Source: Sutterella megalosphaeroides
GTDB taxonomy: Bacteria; Pseudomonadota; Gammaproteobacteria; Burkholderiales; Burkholderiaceae_F
Length of the DNA: 64,000 nucleotides
Assembly (NCBI RefSeq): GCF_003609995.1
Contig: NZ_AP018786.1
Span: 816,001-880,000, forward strand
Reading direction: 5' to 3'
A program made the translations under genes and the position numbers. The notes under the pieces were generated by a model. The model did no database searches, was not told the DNA's origin, and was given only the letters and a program-made list of their open reading frames with translations. Shown piece by piece: positions 1-9,800 of the stretch. Within the stretch, counting starts at the first letter, position 1; each line of letters begins with the position of its first letter.

Positions 1-2079
1 CCCCGGCATCCACGGCGGGGGCGGCCGCTTCACGATCCCCGCCGCCCGGAAGGCGGCCGCGGCGTCCGAAGGCCAGAATTCCCAGAGGTGCTTCTCGGTC
101 GTTTTGGGGTCAAACCGGCAGGCGCGCAACCCCGTCGCCCGATCGATCCAGATTTCCTTCAGGATTCCGCTGTCGCGCACGGGCGAGACGCCGGGGATGA
201 ACCACGCCGAGACGCGATCCCGACAAAGGGGCTGCCCCACGTCGCCCGTCGCACGGCAGACCGATTCGCGCGTGACGTTGAGCCCCTTGGGAACGTTCGC
301 TTCCGTGAGCCGCAGGGGTTCGGCGGGGAGGTCCCGCGCGAGCAGGGCGCCGATGTCGCGAAAGAGCGGCACGGCCGTTTCCGCACCGCGCAGCCACGGG
401 TTCGATTGGCCGTCGAAGTTCCCGAGCCAAACGACCAGAACGTAGGGCCCCACCAACCCCGCCGCCCACGCGTCGCGAAAGCCGTTGCTCGTCCCCGTTT
501 TCCACCGGAGATGCACCCGCCCGTTGCGACGGTTTCGCACCGTGTCGCCCCGATCGGCGAGCATGACCGAAACGACGAAGGCGCTCTCGGGGGAGAGAAC
601 GGGAATGCGTTTGGGGTCGCCCCAAAGGACGGGACGCTCGGGCGTTTGGGTTGCGTCCGTGCTCCTCACGCGCCCGAGTTCGACGGGTTTCACGAGTCCG
701 TCCGTGGCGAGCGCCCCGTAAAGCCGCACGAGGTCCGCCATCCGCACCTCGGCGCCGCCCAAAGCGAGCGTCAGCCCGTAGTGACGGCGATCGTCGTTGA
801 GCGGCACGCCGACGCGCTTCAGGATGTCGTAGAGGTCGGGCGAGAGTTCGCGCTCGAGTTCCACGGCGGGGACGTTGCGACTCGAAAGGAGCGCGTCCTC
901 CGCCGAGAGGGGTCCCCGAAAGGTGCCGTCCGCGTTTTCGGGGGCGTAGCCTGCAAAACTCTTCGGGCGGTCGAGGAGAACGGTGTGCGAGTGAATGAGC
1001 CCCTGGTCGAGCGCCAACCCGTAGATGAAGGGTTTCAGGGCGGAGCCGGGACTCCGGAACGCGGTGAACGCGTCGACCTCGCCCGCAATGTCGGAATCGA
1101 AAAAGTCTTTCGAACCCGCGTGTGCGACGAGTCCGCCCGTGCGGGTGTCGAGTACGACGGCGGCGCCGTTCTTGATGCCCCAGGCGCGAAGCCGCTCCAC
1201 GTGGGCGGCAAGGAGCCGCTCCACGTCGCGCTGCACGTCAAGGCGCAGGGTCCCTTCGATCACGCCTTCGGGCGCGATCGACTCCACGAGTCGCGTGTAG
1301 TGGGGTGCGAGAAACGGAAGGTCCGTCGTGCGCCGTACGTGCAAAGGGAGCCGCAGCGCTTCCGCCCAACGTCGATCGAGCACGCCTTCTTCCAAGAGCA
1401 TCTCGCCCACGCGTCGGCGCTGCGCTTCGAATTCGGGGTTGGCCGCGTCGGGCCGACGCTTCACGGGGTTTTGCGGCACGACGGCAAGGGCCGCAGCTTC
1501 GACGGGCGTGAGGCGCTCCGCGGAGTGCCCGAACCAGACGAGCGACGCGGCTTCGATCCCGACGACGTTCGCTCCGTAGGGAGCGAGCGTCAGATAGGCT
1601 TCGAGAATCCGGCGCTTGTCGTAGTGCGCTTCGTAGCGAAGTGCCATGAGCATCTGTTGGAGTTTCCCCGCCCACGTGCGGGTTTGGAGGCCCCCCTCCA
1701 TGCGCGCCACCTGCATCGTGATGGTCGAAGCGCCGATCGGGCGCCCGCCTGCGACGCTTTGCCAGGCGGCGCGAAGGACCGAAAAGGGATTGACGCCTGG
1801 GTGCGACCAGAACCACCGGTCTTCGTAGCGCACGACCGCGTTGAGCGCTTCGGGGCTCACGCGGTCAAGCCGCACGGGCAGGCGATACTGCCCGTCCGCG
1901 GCGGGCTTCAGGTGCAAAAGCTCCCCGTCCGCGTCGAAGACGGCCCGTGCGTAGGGGACCGACTCCAGGAGCGGCGGTGCGGGCATGAGTTTCGCCCACG
2001 CCCAGAGGCCCGCCGCCAGAGAGACCGCGGTGCCGAGCGTGAGGGCGACGGAAATTGCAGTGGTGCGCAGAAGTGCCAT
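1..2079 (-). CDS. pbpC: Penicillin-binding protein 1C, 3' end cut by window edge
   Basis: Bifunctional class A peptidoglycan synthase of the PbpC type, with periplasmic glycosyltransferase and transpeptidase domains. The frame stays open from an ATG at 2079 through base 1 (693 codons), so the C-terminus lies outside the window. An N-terminal anchor (about residues 5-25) precedes the glycosyltransferase motifs EDRWFWSHPGV and GASTITMQ. The transpeptidase motifs follow: SPGSALKPF (SxxK), SSRN (SxN) and KTGTSNGF (KTG). The start of the PbpC C-terminal domain (GLRACRFDPKT) is reached before the edge. In E. coli pbpC directly follows the alpha-2-macroglobulin gene yfhM. Here an aspartase-like gene separates the two. 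The identification is secure; the start is the only reasonable ATG, although no strong ribosome binding site precedes it. Confidence 0.93.
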   Translation of the reverse strand, partial: MALLRTTAISVALTLGTAVSLAAGLWAWAKLMPAPPLLESVPYARAVFDADGELLHLKPAADGQYRLPVRLDRVSPEALNAVVRYEDRWFWSHPGVNPFSVLRAAWQSVAGGRPIGASTITMQVARMEGGLQTRTWAGKLQQMLMALRYEAHYDKRRILEAYLTLAPYGANVVGIEAASLVWFGHSAERLTPVEAAALAVVPQNPVKRRPDAANPEFEAQRRRVGEMLLEEGVLDRRWAEALRLPLHVRRTTDLPFLAPHYTRLVESIAPEGVIEGTLRLDVQRDVERLLAAHVERLRAWGIKNGAAVVLDTRTGGLVAHAGSKDFFDSDIAGEVDAFTAFRSPGSALKPFIYGLALDQGLIHSHTVLLDRPKSFAGYAPENADGTFRGPLSAEDALLSSRNVPAVELERELSPDLYDILKRVGVPLNDDRRHYGLTLALGGAEVRMADLVRLYGALATDGLVKPVELGRVRSTDATQTPERPVLWGDPKRIPVLSPESAFVVSVMLADRGDTVRNRRNGRVHLRWKTGTSNGFRDAWAAGLVGPYVLVVWLGNFDGQSNPWLRGAETAVPLFRDIGALLARDLPAEPLRLTEANVPKGLNVTRESVCRATGDVGQPLCRDRVSAWFIPGVSPVRDSGILKEIWIDRATGLRACRFDPKTTEKHLWEFWPSDAAAAFRAAGIVKRPPPPWMPG

Positions 2080-2276
2080 GGGGGGACGGGCAAAGGGTGG
2101 AACTCGAAGTGCAGCCGACCTTTTGACGGCTATTGACGCTTGATCCATTGTCGACCGAAAGCCCGATGCATGTCGAGTTCGGGACGAACCCGGACGAACA
2201 ATTCGGCGCCCCGAAACGCCGAAACACCCGTCGAACGTCACCGTTCGCAGGGGCTTCGGCGGGGCACTCCTTCGTT

Positions 2277-3722
2277 TCAGCGGGCGTTGCGGAAGGCGCG
2301 GATGGCCTCGGCCATGCGGGCGGGGTTTGTCATCAGCGCGGGATCGATCATGTGCTCGGCTTCTTCGGGCGTCATAAGTCCGAGAGCGTGGACGGCCTCT
2401 TTGACGGTGACGCCGTGCTCCTCGGCGTAATGCGCGACCTCAACGCCCGCGGGGTAGCCGAATGTCGCCGCCACGACGGTCGAGAGGGCGATCGACGTTT
2501 CGATTTCGTGCGCGCAGCGCCCCCGGTTGGCCGTGATGCCTTCCGCGCAGTCGCGGCGGAAGATCACGAGTTCTTCGGCAACGAGCCCGAGGTTTTCGAA
2601 GAGGCACTTGTAGAAGGTCGCGTCCCAGACGTTGAGGTCGAGCTCGCCCTCTTCGTACGCCAATGTGACGGCCACGTCGTTGCCGACCACCTGGTGGGCG
2701 ATCTGAACGACCATTTCGGGAACCGTCGGGTTGATCTTCCCCGGCATGATCGAGCTGCCGGGAGCGCAGGCGGGCAGTTGAATTTCCATGAAGCCCGAGC
2801 GCGGACCGCTCGACATGAGGCGCAGGTCTTTGGCGACTTTCGAAAGCGACGTTGCGATTTCGCGCACGACGCCGGAGACCGATACGAGGAAGTCGGCATT
2901 CTGAAAGCCGTCGAAGAGGTTTTCTGCCGGACGCACGTCTTCACCGAGCATTTCGGAGATGTGACGATAGAAGGCATCCATGTATCCGGGCGACGTGCCG
3001 AGACCGGTGCCGACGGCGCTCCCACCCATGACGAGTTCGAAGCACCCCGGACGAAGCGCGCGGCACTTGCCCGCCAGGCGGCGCATGAGCGCGGCGTAGC
3101 CGGAAAATTCCTGTCCGAGCGTCAGGGGAAGGGCATCCTGCCAGCAGGTGCGACCGACTTTTACGATGTTTTTGAATTCTTCGGCCTTGGCCGCGAAAAC
3201 CGCGGCCAGGGCATCGAGCCCGTCGACGATGCGGTCGAGTTCGGGGGCAATAGCGAGGTGGGTTGCGGAGGGAATCGTGTCGTTCGTCGACTGGCCCATG
3301 TTGACGTGGGTGTTCGGATGAACGCGCTCCTGACCTTTGCGACCGGTGAGGATCTCATTGGCCGCGTTGCCGAGCACTTCGTTCACGTTCATGTTGAGAA
3401 TCGTGTAGCCGCCACCCTGCCAGATGTCGAGCGGGAATTCGGTGTCGAAAGCACCCTCGAGCGCGCGGTCGGCCGCCTGTGCGACGGCCTGCGCGACGTT
3501 CGCATCGAGAGCGCCGATGTCGGCGTTGGCCAAGGCGCACGCCTTTTTGATCTGAAAGAGCGCCCGGAAAATCCCGGGAGTTCCCCGCCCGTTTCGCACG
3601 GCGTCGAAGCGGGCGGAGCCGTACGGAAGGTGCCGGACGTCGTCGCACGCAACGCGTGTGAAGACTTCGTGCTCCCGGGTTGAAGGGACGCACGAAGTGT
3701 TGTCATGACAACACAAAACCAT
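2277..3722 (-). CDS. aspA: Aspartate ammonia-lyase-like protein with abnormal N-terminus
   Basis: Aspartase/fumarase superfamily enzyme, expected to interconvert aspartate with fumarate and ammonia in the cytoplasm. From about residue 52 (FRALFQIKKACALAN) to the end it reads as a normal aspartase, with HTHVNMGQSTND and the signature GSSIMPGKINPTVPE. The first 50 residues do not. The family's N-terminal LYG-x-QT-x-RA-x-NF motif is missing, and this stretch contains, in another frame, a 40-bp near-copy of the tail of the adjacent yfhM gene (3609-3648 against 3897-3936). The written start at 3722 also encodes an 18-bp palindrome, which suits a control region better than protein. An in-frame GTG at 3599 is an alternative start. 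The gene sits between yfhM and pbpC, which are normally adjacent. It is either a 5'-damaged gene or one with a remade N-terminus. Confidence 0.7.
   Translation of the reverse strand: MVLCCHDNTSCVPSTREHEVFTRVACDDVRHLPYGSARFDAVRNGRGTPGIFRALFQIKKACALANADIGALDANVAQAVAQAADRALEGAFDTEFPLDIWQGGGYTILNMNVNEVLGNAANEILTGRKGQERVHPNTHVNMGQSTNDTIPSATHLAIAPELDRIVDGLDALAAVFAAKAEEFKNIVKVGRTCWQDALPLTLGQEFSGYAALMRRLAGKCRALRPGCFELVMGGSAVGTGLGTSPGYMDAFYRHISEMLGEDVRPAENLFDGFQNADFLVSVSGVVREIATSLSKVAKDLRLMSSGPRSGFMEIQLPACAPGSSIMPGKINPTVPEMVVQIAHQVVGNDVAVTLAYEEGELDLNVWDATFYKCLFENLGLVAEELVIFRRDCAEGITANRGRCAHEIETSIALSTVVAATFGYPAGVEVAHYAEEHGVTVKEAVHALGLMTPEEAEHMIDPALMTNPARMAEAIRAFRNAR
3609..3648. repeat. 40-bp near-duplicate of yfhM tail, copy A
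   Basis: This stretch matches 3897-3936 at 37 of 40 positions in direct orientation. Translated on the minus strand in the yfhM frame it gives LRATTSGTFRTAPPAS, against VRATTPGTFRTAPPAA in YfhM. The aspartase-like gene reads the same bases in another frame, so the match is not shared aspartase sequence. Confidence 0.85.
3697..3714. promoter_or_regulatory. Perfect 18-bp palindrome upstream of aspA
   Basis: The sequence GTGTTGTCATGACAACAC is a perfect dyad. A related inverted half (TTGTCGATGCAACACTTCG) begins about 70 bp away at 3769 and mirrors the palindrome's left flank. The TTGT-N4-ACAA core is of the kind bound by GntR-family dimers. It probably operates on the aspartase-like gene, but no regulator is encoded next to it. 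Confidence 0.5.
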
Positions 3723-3811
3723 CCGCAGAGTCGGACTTGTATTCGGGAAAGCCGCCCGTTCGCGAGGGGTTGTCGATGCAACACTTCGACGAACGAGCGG
3801 AGTGTTCTCGC

Positions 3812-6800
3812 TCAGCGCTCCGAGCGATCTTCCCGAACAACCACCGTTGCGCTCGTTCCCCGCGCGCGCACCGCGCGCGAGAGGAGCGACTCGGCCGCGG
3901 GCGGAGCCGTGCGGAAGGTGCCGGGCGTCGTCGCGCGGACGCGGTACGAATAGATCGACTCTTCGCTCGTGACGCGCTCAAGGAGGAAGCGGATGCGGTC
4001 TTCGGCGCGTTCGGTCGAGATCGCTTCTTCGCCCGTCACGACTTCAACGGGCGTGCCCGGAGCGTCGGCGAGCGTAAAGCCGCCCGGAAGAAGGTCCGTC
4101 ACCGCAATTTGACGCAACGCGTCTCGCACGTCGAATCGCGCGCCGCCGTAGCCGCGCAGACGCACTTCGACCGTGACGAGTTCGCCGAGGGCGAATTCGT
4201 TGGTTTCTACGCCTGCGGCGTTCAAGTACCGCCGCTCGATTTCAAACCCTTCGCGCACGGGCCCGGGCGCCGCGTCGCGCGCAAAGCCCGAGCGGATCGC
4301 ACTCCAGTAGAGGCCGTCGAGCGATCCCGCTTCGGTCGCGTCGATCCGGAAGTTGAGGCACCCCGGCGCCGTCACCGTGACGCCGTACGGCGTGCGGTGC
4401 GTCTCGGCGCGGGGCTCGAACCCTTCGGCCCACTTCGTGCAGACGGGCGCGGGATCATTGGTTCGGGCGTTGTTCGCTTCTCCCAACGTGCCGCTTCGCA
4501 TGAGCGCGCGCACCGTGAGGGCCGCATCGAGCGGACGCAGATCGTCGCGCGAAAGCGCGTCGAGCGCGGTTTCGGTGAGGCGTGTCGAAAGCGTCTTGAG
4601 TTTCGCCGCGTTCGCTTGTCCGGCAAGGGCGGAGTCGGGTCGTGCGGCCGCTTCCGCCAGAACCGTCGTCATGCGCGCAAGGTCCGTCGTGCGGGCGTTC
4701 GGATCGATTCTGGTGGGGAGCAATGTCCGGGCCGCGTCCTTCATCCGCATGAGGTCCGCCGCCCCCGCGAGGTACACCCAGAGGGCGTCCCCGGGCGCCC
4801 CCTCGAAGCGCTCCGTCACCGTGCGACGCAGGCTTTCGAGCCGGTCCGCAACGAGCGTCCCTTCTCGGGTGAGAACCCAGAGGCCGTAAGCGCGGTCTCG
4901 CGCTTCCTCCAGCGTTTCGGGAAGGTCGTTGAGGGACGCCTCAAGCGAACGGCGCAGCGCGGGAATCTCTTCGTCGACGGAGGGATCAACGCGTCGGGCG
5001 TCAAGCATCGTCATCAACGCTTCGGCGCTCGTCGCCGCGTCGGGCTCGCCCCCGGGGTAGGGGCTCAAACCCCGGGCGCCGAGGTGCTCGCGAATCGACG
5101 CGCGCAGCGCGGCAAGGCGCGTCGCGCGCTCTTCGGCGAAGGTCGGGAGCTTGTCGTTCGTGTTCGCATCTCCGTTCGCAGCGGGACGCGGCGTCGGGCG
5201 GTCGTCCTCACTCGCGCCCGCCGTGGCGGGGCCGTCCGCCGCACGCCAGAGCGTTTCGTCAAGAAGCAGCAAAGGAGCCGCCGCGGCCAACCGCTCGTCG
5301 AGTGTCCCCCAGTAGGCGGGAGCGGACGCGGAAAGGCACCCCGACAAAAGCGGCACCGGAAGGCGCGAAACCGAAAGCCGCGTGTCGGCTTCGATCGGGT
5401 AGAGCGCACCCGGCCAGGCGATCTCCGCCCCCTTCGCGTCAAGGCGCGCCGAGGCAACGTCCGTCGGAGCGGAGGGCTTCGCATCCGTGTTCTTCCCGCC
5501 GAGCCTGCCGCCCGAGCGGGTCGTCTCAAAGAGCGTTGCGGGTCGCACCGAAATCGTTTCGTCGGCGGAGGCCTTGAGGTCGCCTGCCGTCGCGTTCGCG
5601 CGCAGCGTAAAGAGCCCCGATTCCGAGGGCGCCGTGAAGGTGCCCGCAAAGGTTTCCGTCGCACCCGTGCGAAGCGACACGGTCCCGGAAGCGGGCTGCG
5701 GCGCGAAGTCGGGCGCGTCGATCGTGACGGAGGCCTCAACCGTTTCTTCCGTCGTCGGTTTTTTTTCACCTTGCGCATTGCGGGTGACGAGCACCGCCCC
5801 TCGGAAGGTGTCGCCGGGCGAGAGCGCGGCGGGAAGCACGGGTTCGAGCGCCAACGGGGGCGCCACGGTCGCGGCGGCGGAGGCTGCAACGAGCGCGCGA
5901 CCCGTATCGTCCGAGGCCTTCTCGGACTTCGCATCGGATTTCGCTTCGAGCGGCTCGGCGGTCCCCACCGCAAAGACCCGCACCCGTCCGTTGAAGCGTT
6001 CGGGAAGCGTCATTTCGAACGTCTTTCCTTCGGGGCCCGTTTCGACGAGCCCGCCCCACCAGACGGCGGTTTCGACGCCCGTGCGGCGGAAGGGATTCGT
6101 CATGGCGCCCATGGCGGAACGCGCTTCGAAGTCCCCGCCGAAGGCGGAAAGCGTCGAGGGCAACGCGGGCGCGTCGGGCATCAGGTGTTCGATCAACTGC
6201 CGCGTTTCAACGCCGAGCGCGCGGTCGTCGAGAACGGCGCGCGCCGGGTCGGGCGTGGCGTAGTTCGTGAGCGCGAGAACGCCTTCGTCGACCGCCCAGA
6301 GGAAGACCTTGGCGGGTCGGTCGGATGCGACCGTCACGGGAATCGACCGGGGCGAGTCCGTGCGTTCGGGGGTCGTGATCGTCACCTTGGCGGTGCGCAA
6401 ATCGCGGTCGATCGAAACGGGGAGCACCGTTTCGGTGTAGCCCTTCAAGAGGCGCGCGTCGGAGGGCGACGCCTTCGACGAGACATTTGCCGCCGTTTTC
6501 ATCACGGCCGCGTGGAGGTAGTGGCGCCCCGGGGCAACGCCCTCGGGTACGGTCCACTCGATCGCGTTGTCGCCCGCTTCGACGTCCGCCCAGAGGGCGT
6601 CTTCGACCCTGGCGCCTTCAAGCGTCAAAAGGGCCTTGCCGCGGTAGGGCGACAGCACGGAAAGCTTTACGCGTTCGCCCGCGCGTACCGACGTCTTTTC
6701 GAGAACCGCCTTCACTTCGGCCGTCTGCAACTCTTCGGTCGCGGCTTCGAGCGAGTCGGCCGCGACGTGGAAGGGAATGCGCCCGAGCGCCGTCCCGTCG

Positions 6801-9800
6801 GCGGTGGCGAGTTCCACGAGGAAGTCGCCCGCTTCGGCGGTCGGAAGCTTCACGACGACGCGCCCATCCGGGCCGGTCACGGCCTGCGTTTCGCCCGCGG
6901 GCACGGTCGCGTAGGCGTCGCGGATCGTGACGCGCCCCGACGCGTCTTCGGCGAGTTCCGTCACGCTGCGGCGCTTCGAGAAGCGTGCCGCAAGCGTCAT
7001 CCCCGCCGCGGGTTTGAGGTTCGGGTCGACGAGCGCGATTTCCATCGCGACGGGCGCGTTTTGAGCGAGCCAGTCGGTTGTGCGGCTCGTTTCCACCAAG
7101 CGCCAGCCCGCCATGAGGCGCGCGGGCGAGACGAGAAACGCCGACTCTTCCGTCACGGCTCGTCCGCCCTCGAGCTCAAACCCTTCCCAATGCACGTTCG
7201 CGCGGTAGGTGGCCGGGGTGAGTTCTCCGAGCGGGAGCGTCGCGCGCGCCGCGCCCGTGCGGTCCGTGTCGACGGGCGCAATCGGGAATTCGCGGTACGC
7301 GACGACGGGTGCGGGAAGGGGATCGAGAAAGTCGAAGTCCTCCCACCCCGGGAACGTGATCACGCCCGCGTTCGTCGCAAAGAGCGTCCCCGAGACCGTA
7401 CGGCCTTCGGCTGCCGAGCCCGTACGTTGCAGGAGCGTGAGGAGCGCTTCGCGGTTTTCTAGCGGCACCCACCCAGCGGGCAACGTGCCCGTCTCGACCG
7501 TAAGGCGCAGCGTCTCGGGCGCGAAGTCTTCGACCGCGACGCGTGCGGTCGAAAGAATGCGCCCGTCCCCGACCGTCACGTCGCAACGCACGGACCCCGA
7601 AACGAAGTCTTTCGGGATCGTCCAGTCGAAGTTGACGAGCCCTTCTTCGCCCGCCCGCAGGGCGCGTTCGGCAAGCGTTCGCCCGCGCCCGTCGGTGACG
7701 CGCAACTTGAGCGGAAGCCCCTCGGGGAGCGCTTTTCCGTCGGTCGACGCGACGACCGCCGCAAAGCGCACGGTTTCGCCCGCGCGGTAGAGGCCGCGGT
7801 CCGCAAACGCCAAGGCCGCCAGGTTTTCACTGCTTGCCCGCCCCGCCGTATCGAAGCGCGAGAGGTTCGAGAGGTTTTCGAAGTCGGAGAGCGAAATCCA
7901 CGCGAGGTCCGTCGTTTTCCCGTCGGCTTCGCGTTTGAGAAGAATCGCGCTCGGACGCTTTTCGCGCTCAAGCCCCGCCGTCGAATCGAAGCGCGCGCGC
8001 CCCGTCGCATCGGTCGTCGAGCGCTGCAGGACCGTCCCGTTCGCGGCCAAAAGGAGCGCCGTACGTTCGGAGGCGGGGGCCCCCGTGTCGAGTTCGAGCG
8101 CGAAGACGTCGATCGAGCGGTCGGCGTTTTCTTTGACGACGAGCCCCGTATTCGTAATGAGGACGGAGCGTTCCGTCGTCGTGCGGGCGCGGCGCTTGCC
8201 GTCCTTGTCCGTCACAAAGCCCGTGAGCGTTACGCGGTAGAGGCCCGGTCCCTCCTCGGCGAGGAAGGGCGCGAAGTCGATCGCACCGAACCGGGTTTCC
8301 CGGGCGGCGTCCGCAGAGCCTTTCGCGCCGAGCGCGATCGTCCCCGTGCGCGCGTCGACCGCGGTGTCGGAGGTTGCGGGATTCGTGAGCGCCCGCGGCA
8401 TGTCGGCCGCAGACGCGAGAAAGGCGTCCCGCACGCGCACGATCCGATAGTCGACTTCGTCGACCGCCGAGGCGGCGAAGGTGAGCGTTTTGGTGCCCGA
8501 GAGGGCGAGCACGTGACCGGGCTGCAAAAAGTCAAGCCGACTTCCGGGGTCGGGCAGCGCCACGGCCGCGGTCCACGCGGTGCGCAGTCCCGCCGTGCCC
8601 GGTGCGGCAAAGCCTTCGGGGAGTCGCAGGACGGCGTAGCGGCCCGCGGGCGCCGTAAAGCGAATGCGATGCTCGACGGCGGGCGCGTCGGCCGCGTCCG
8701 CCGAGACGGCCTTCAACGGCGTCGAGCGCTTCAGGACGTTCTCATCCAAGGCGGGCGCCGCCGACCAGTTCGTCGTTGAAGCGGCGTCGTCGTTCAATTT
8801 TTCGGGAAGGAGTTTCACTTCCAAGGCGCGCACGAGCTCTTCCGTCGTGACGTTCATCGAGGTCGTGACGAGCACTTCATAGAGGTCGTTGAGGTTCTCG
8901 TCACGGGCGCTTGAAATCGAGACGCCCGTCACCTGAAAGAGGGTCGACTCGCCCGGAAGGCCGAGCGCCAACTGCGCGTTTCCGGAGGCATCCGTCCCCG
9001 CGGTCGTCAGCCACCCGCCCGAATCGTCGGCTCGCACGGAAGCGGCCGCCCCGGGAATCGTCGCCCGAAGTTCCGCGGGATCGCGCCCGAGTTTCAGAAT
9101 CGGAATCCGAACATAAAAGGCGTCCGGCGCGTCCTTTTCCCAGATAAAGAGCGGGCGCCCGAGCTCGGGCAAGTCCGCCTTCGCAGCCTTCGGGTTCCCG
9201 GTCACACACTCGACCTCGAAGCGCCGTTCGAAGTCCGCGCGGTCGATTGCGGTCGTGAGCGTCCCCTCAAAGGTCGCAAAGCGCTTTCCCTTCGGATCGG
9301 GGTCGATCAAAAGGGCGCTTTCGTCCGACACGAGCGCAAGGGGCGGCAGCGTCGCCGTTGCCTCGCGGGCGGTGAGACGCACGCCCGAGGGGAGCACCAA
9401 TTCCGAGAGGTCGACGCGCACGGTTTCGTTCGGTCGCCAGGGCTTTTCGGGCGTGAAGACAAGCGACGAGCCTTGTGCGCGCCACACGCCCGGGAGTGCG
9501 GGCGTCATGCGAATGCCCTCGACGCGCGAGCCCGCACGTCCGATCGAGCGGCGGCACTTCGCGTACCAGTCGTCGCCCCAGAGCGCGCGGCAGGCCTTTT
9601 CATCGGGAAGAAGCGTCACCGTGAGGGGCGTGAAGGCCCCCGTCGAGGCGTGCGCTTTTGGGACGAGCACCGCGCTCGCGGCGGTCGTCTTCGCGTCCGT
9701 ACGCGCCGCGCCTTGAGCACTTTGGGTGGCTTCAGCTTCCGCGCGCGTTCCCGCTTCCGTCACGCCGAGCGCGCGCTCGAAGGGGTAGGGCTCGTTCCCG

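Noticed and set aside
88-2136. 682-codon plus-strand frame
   Set aside because: It is the mirror of pbpC. The minus strand shows all transglycosylase and transpeptidase motifs, and the plus product has no family features.
3680-7462. 1260-codon plus-strand frame
   Set aside because: Antisense to yfhM, Arg/Gly-rich and without domains, as expected for shadow frames in GC-rich DNA.
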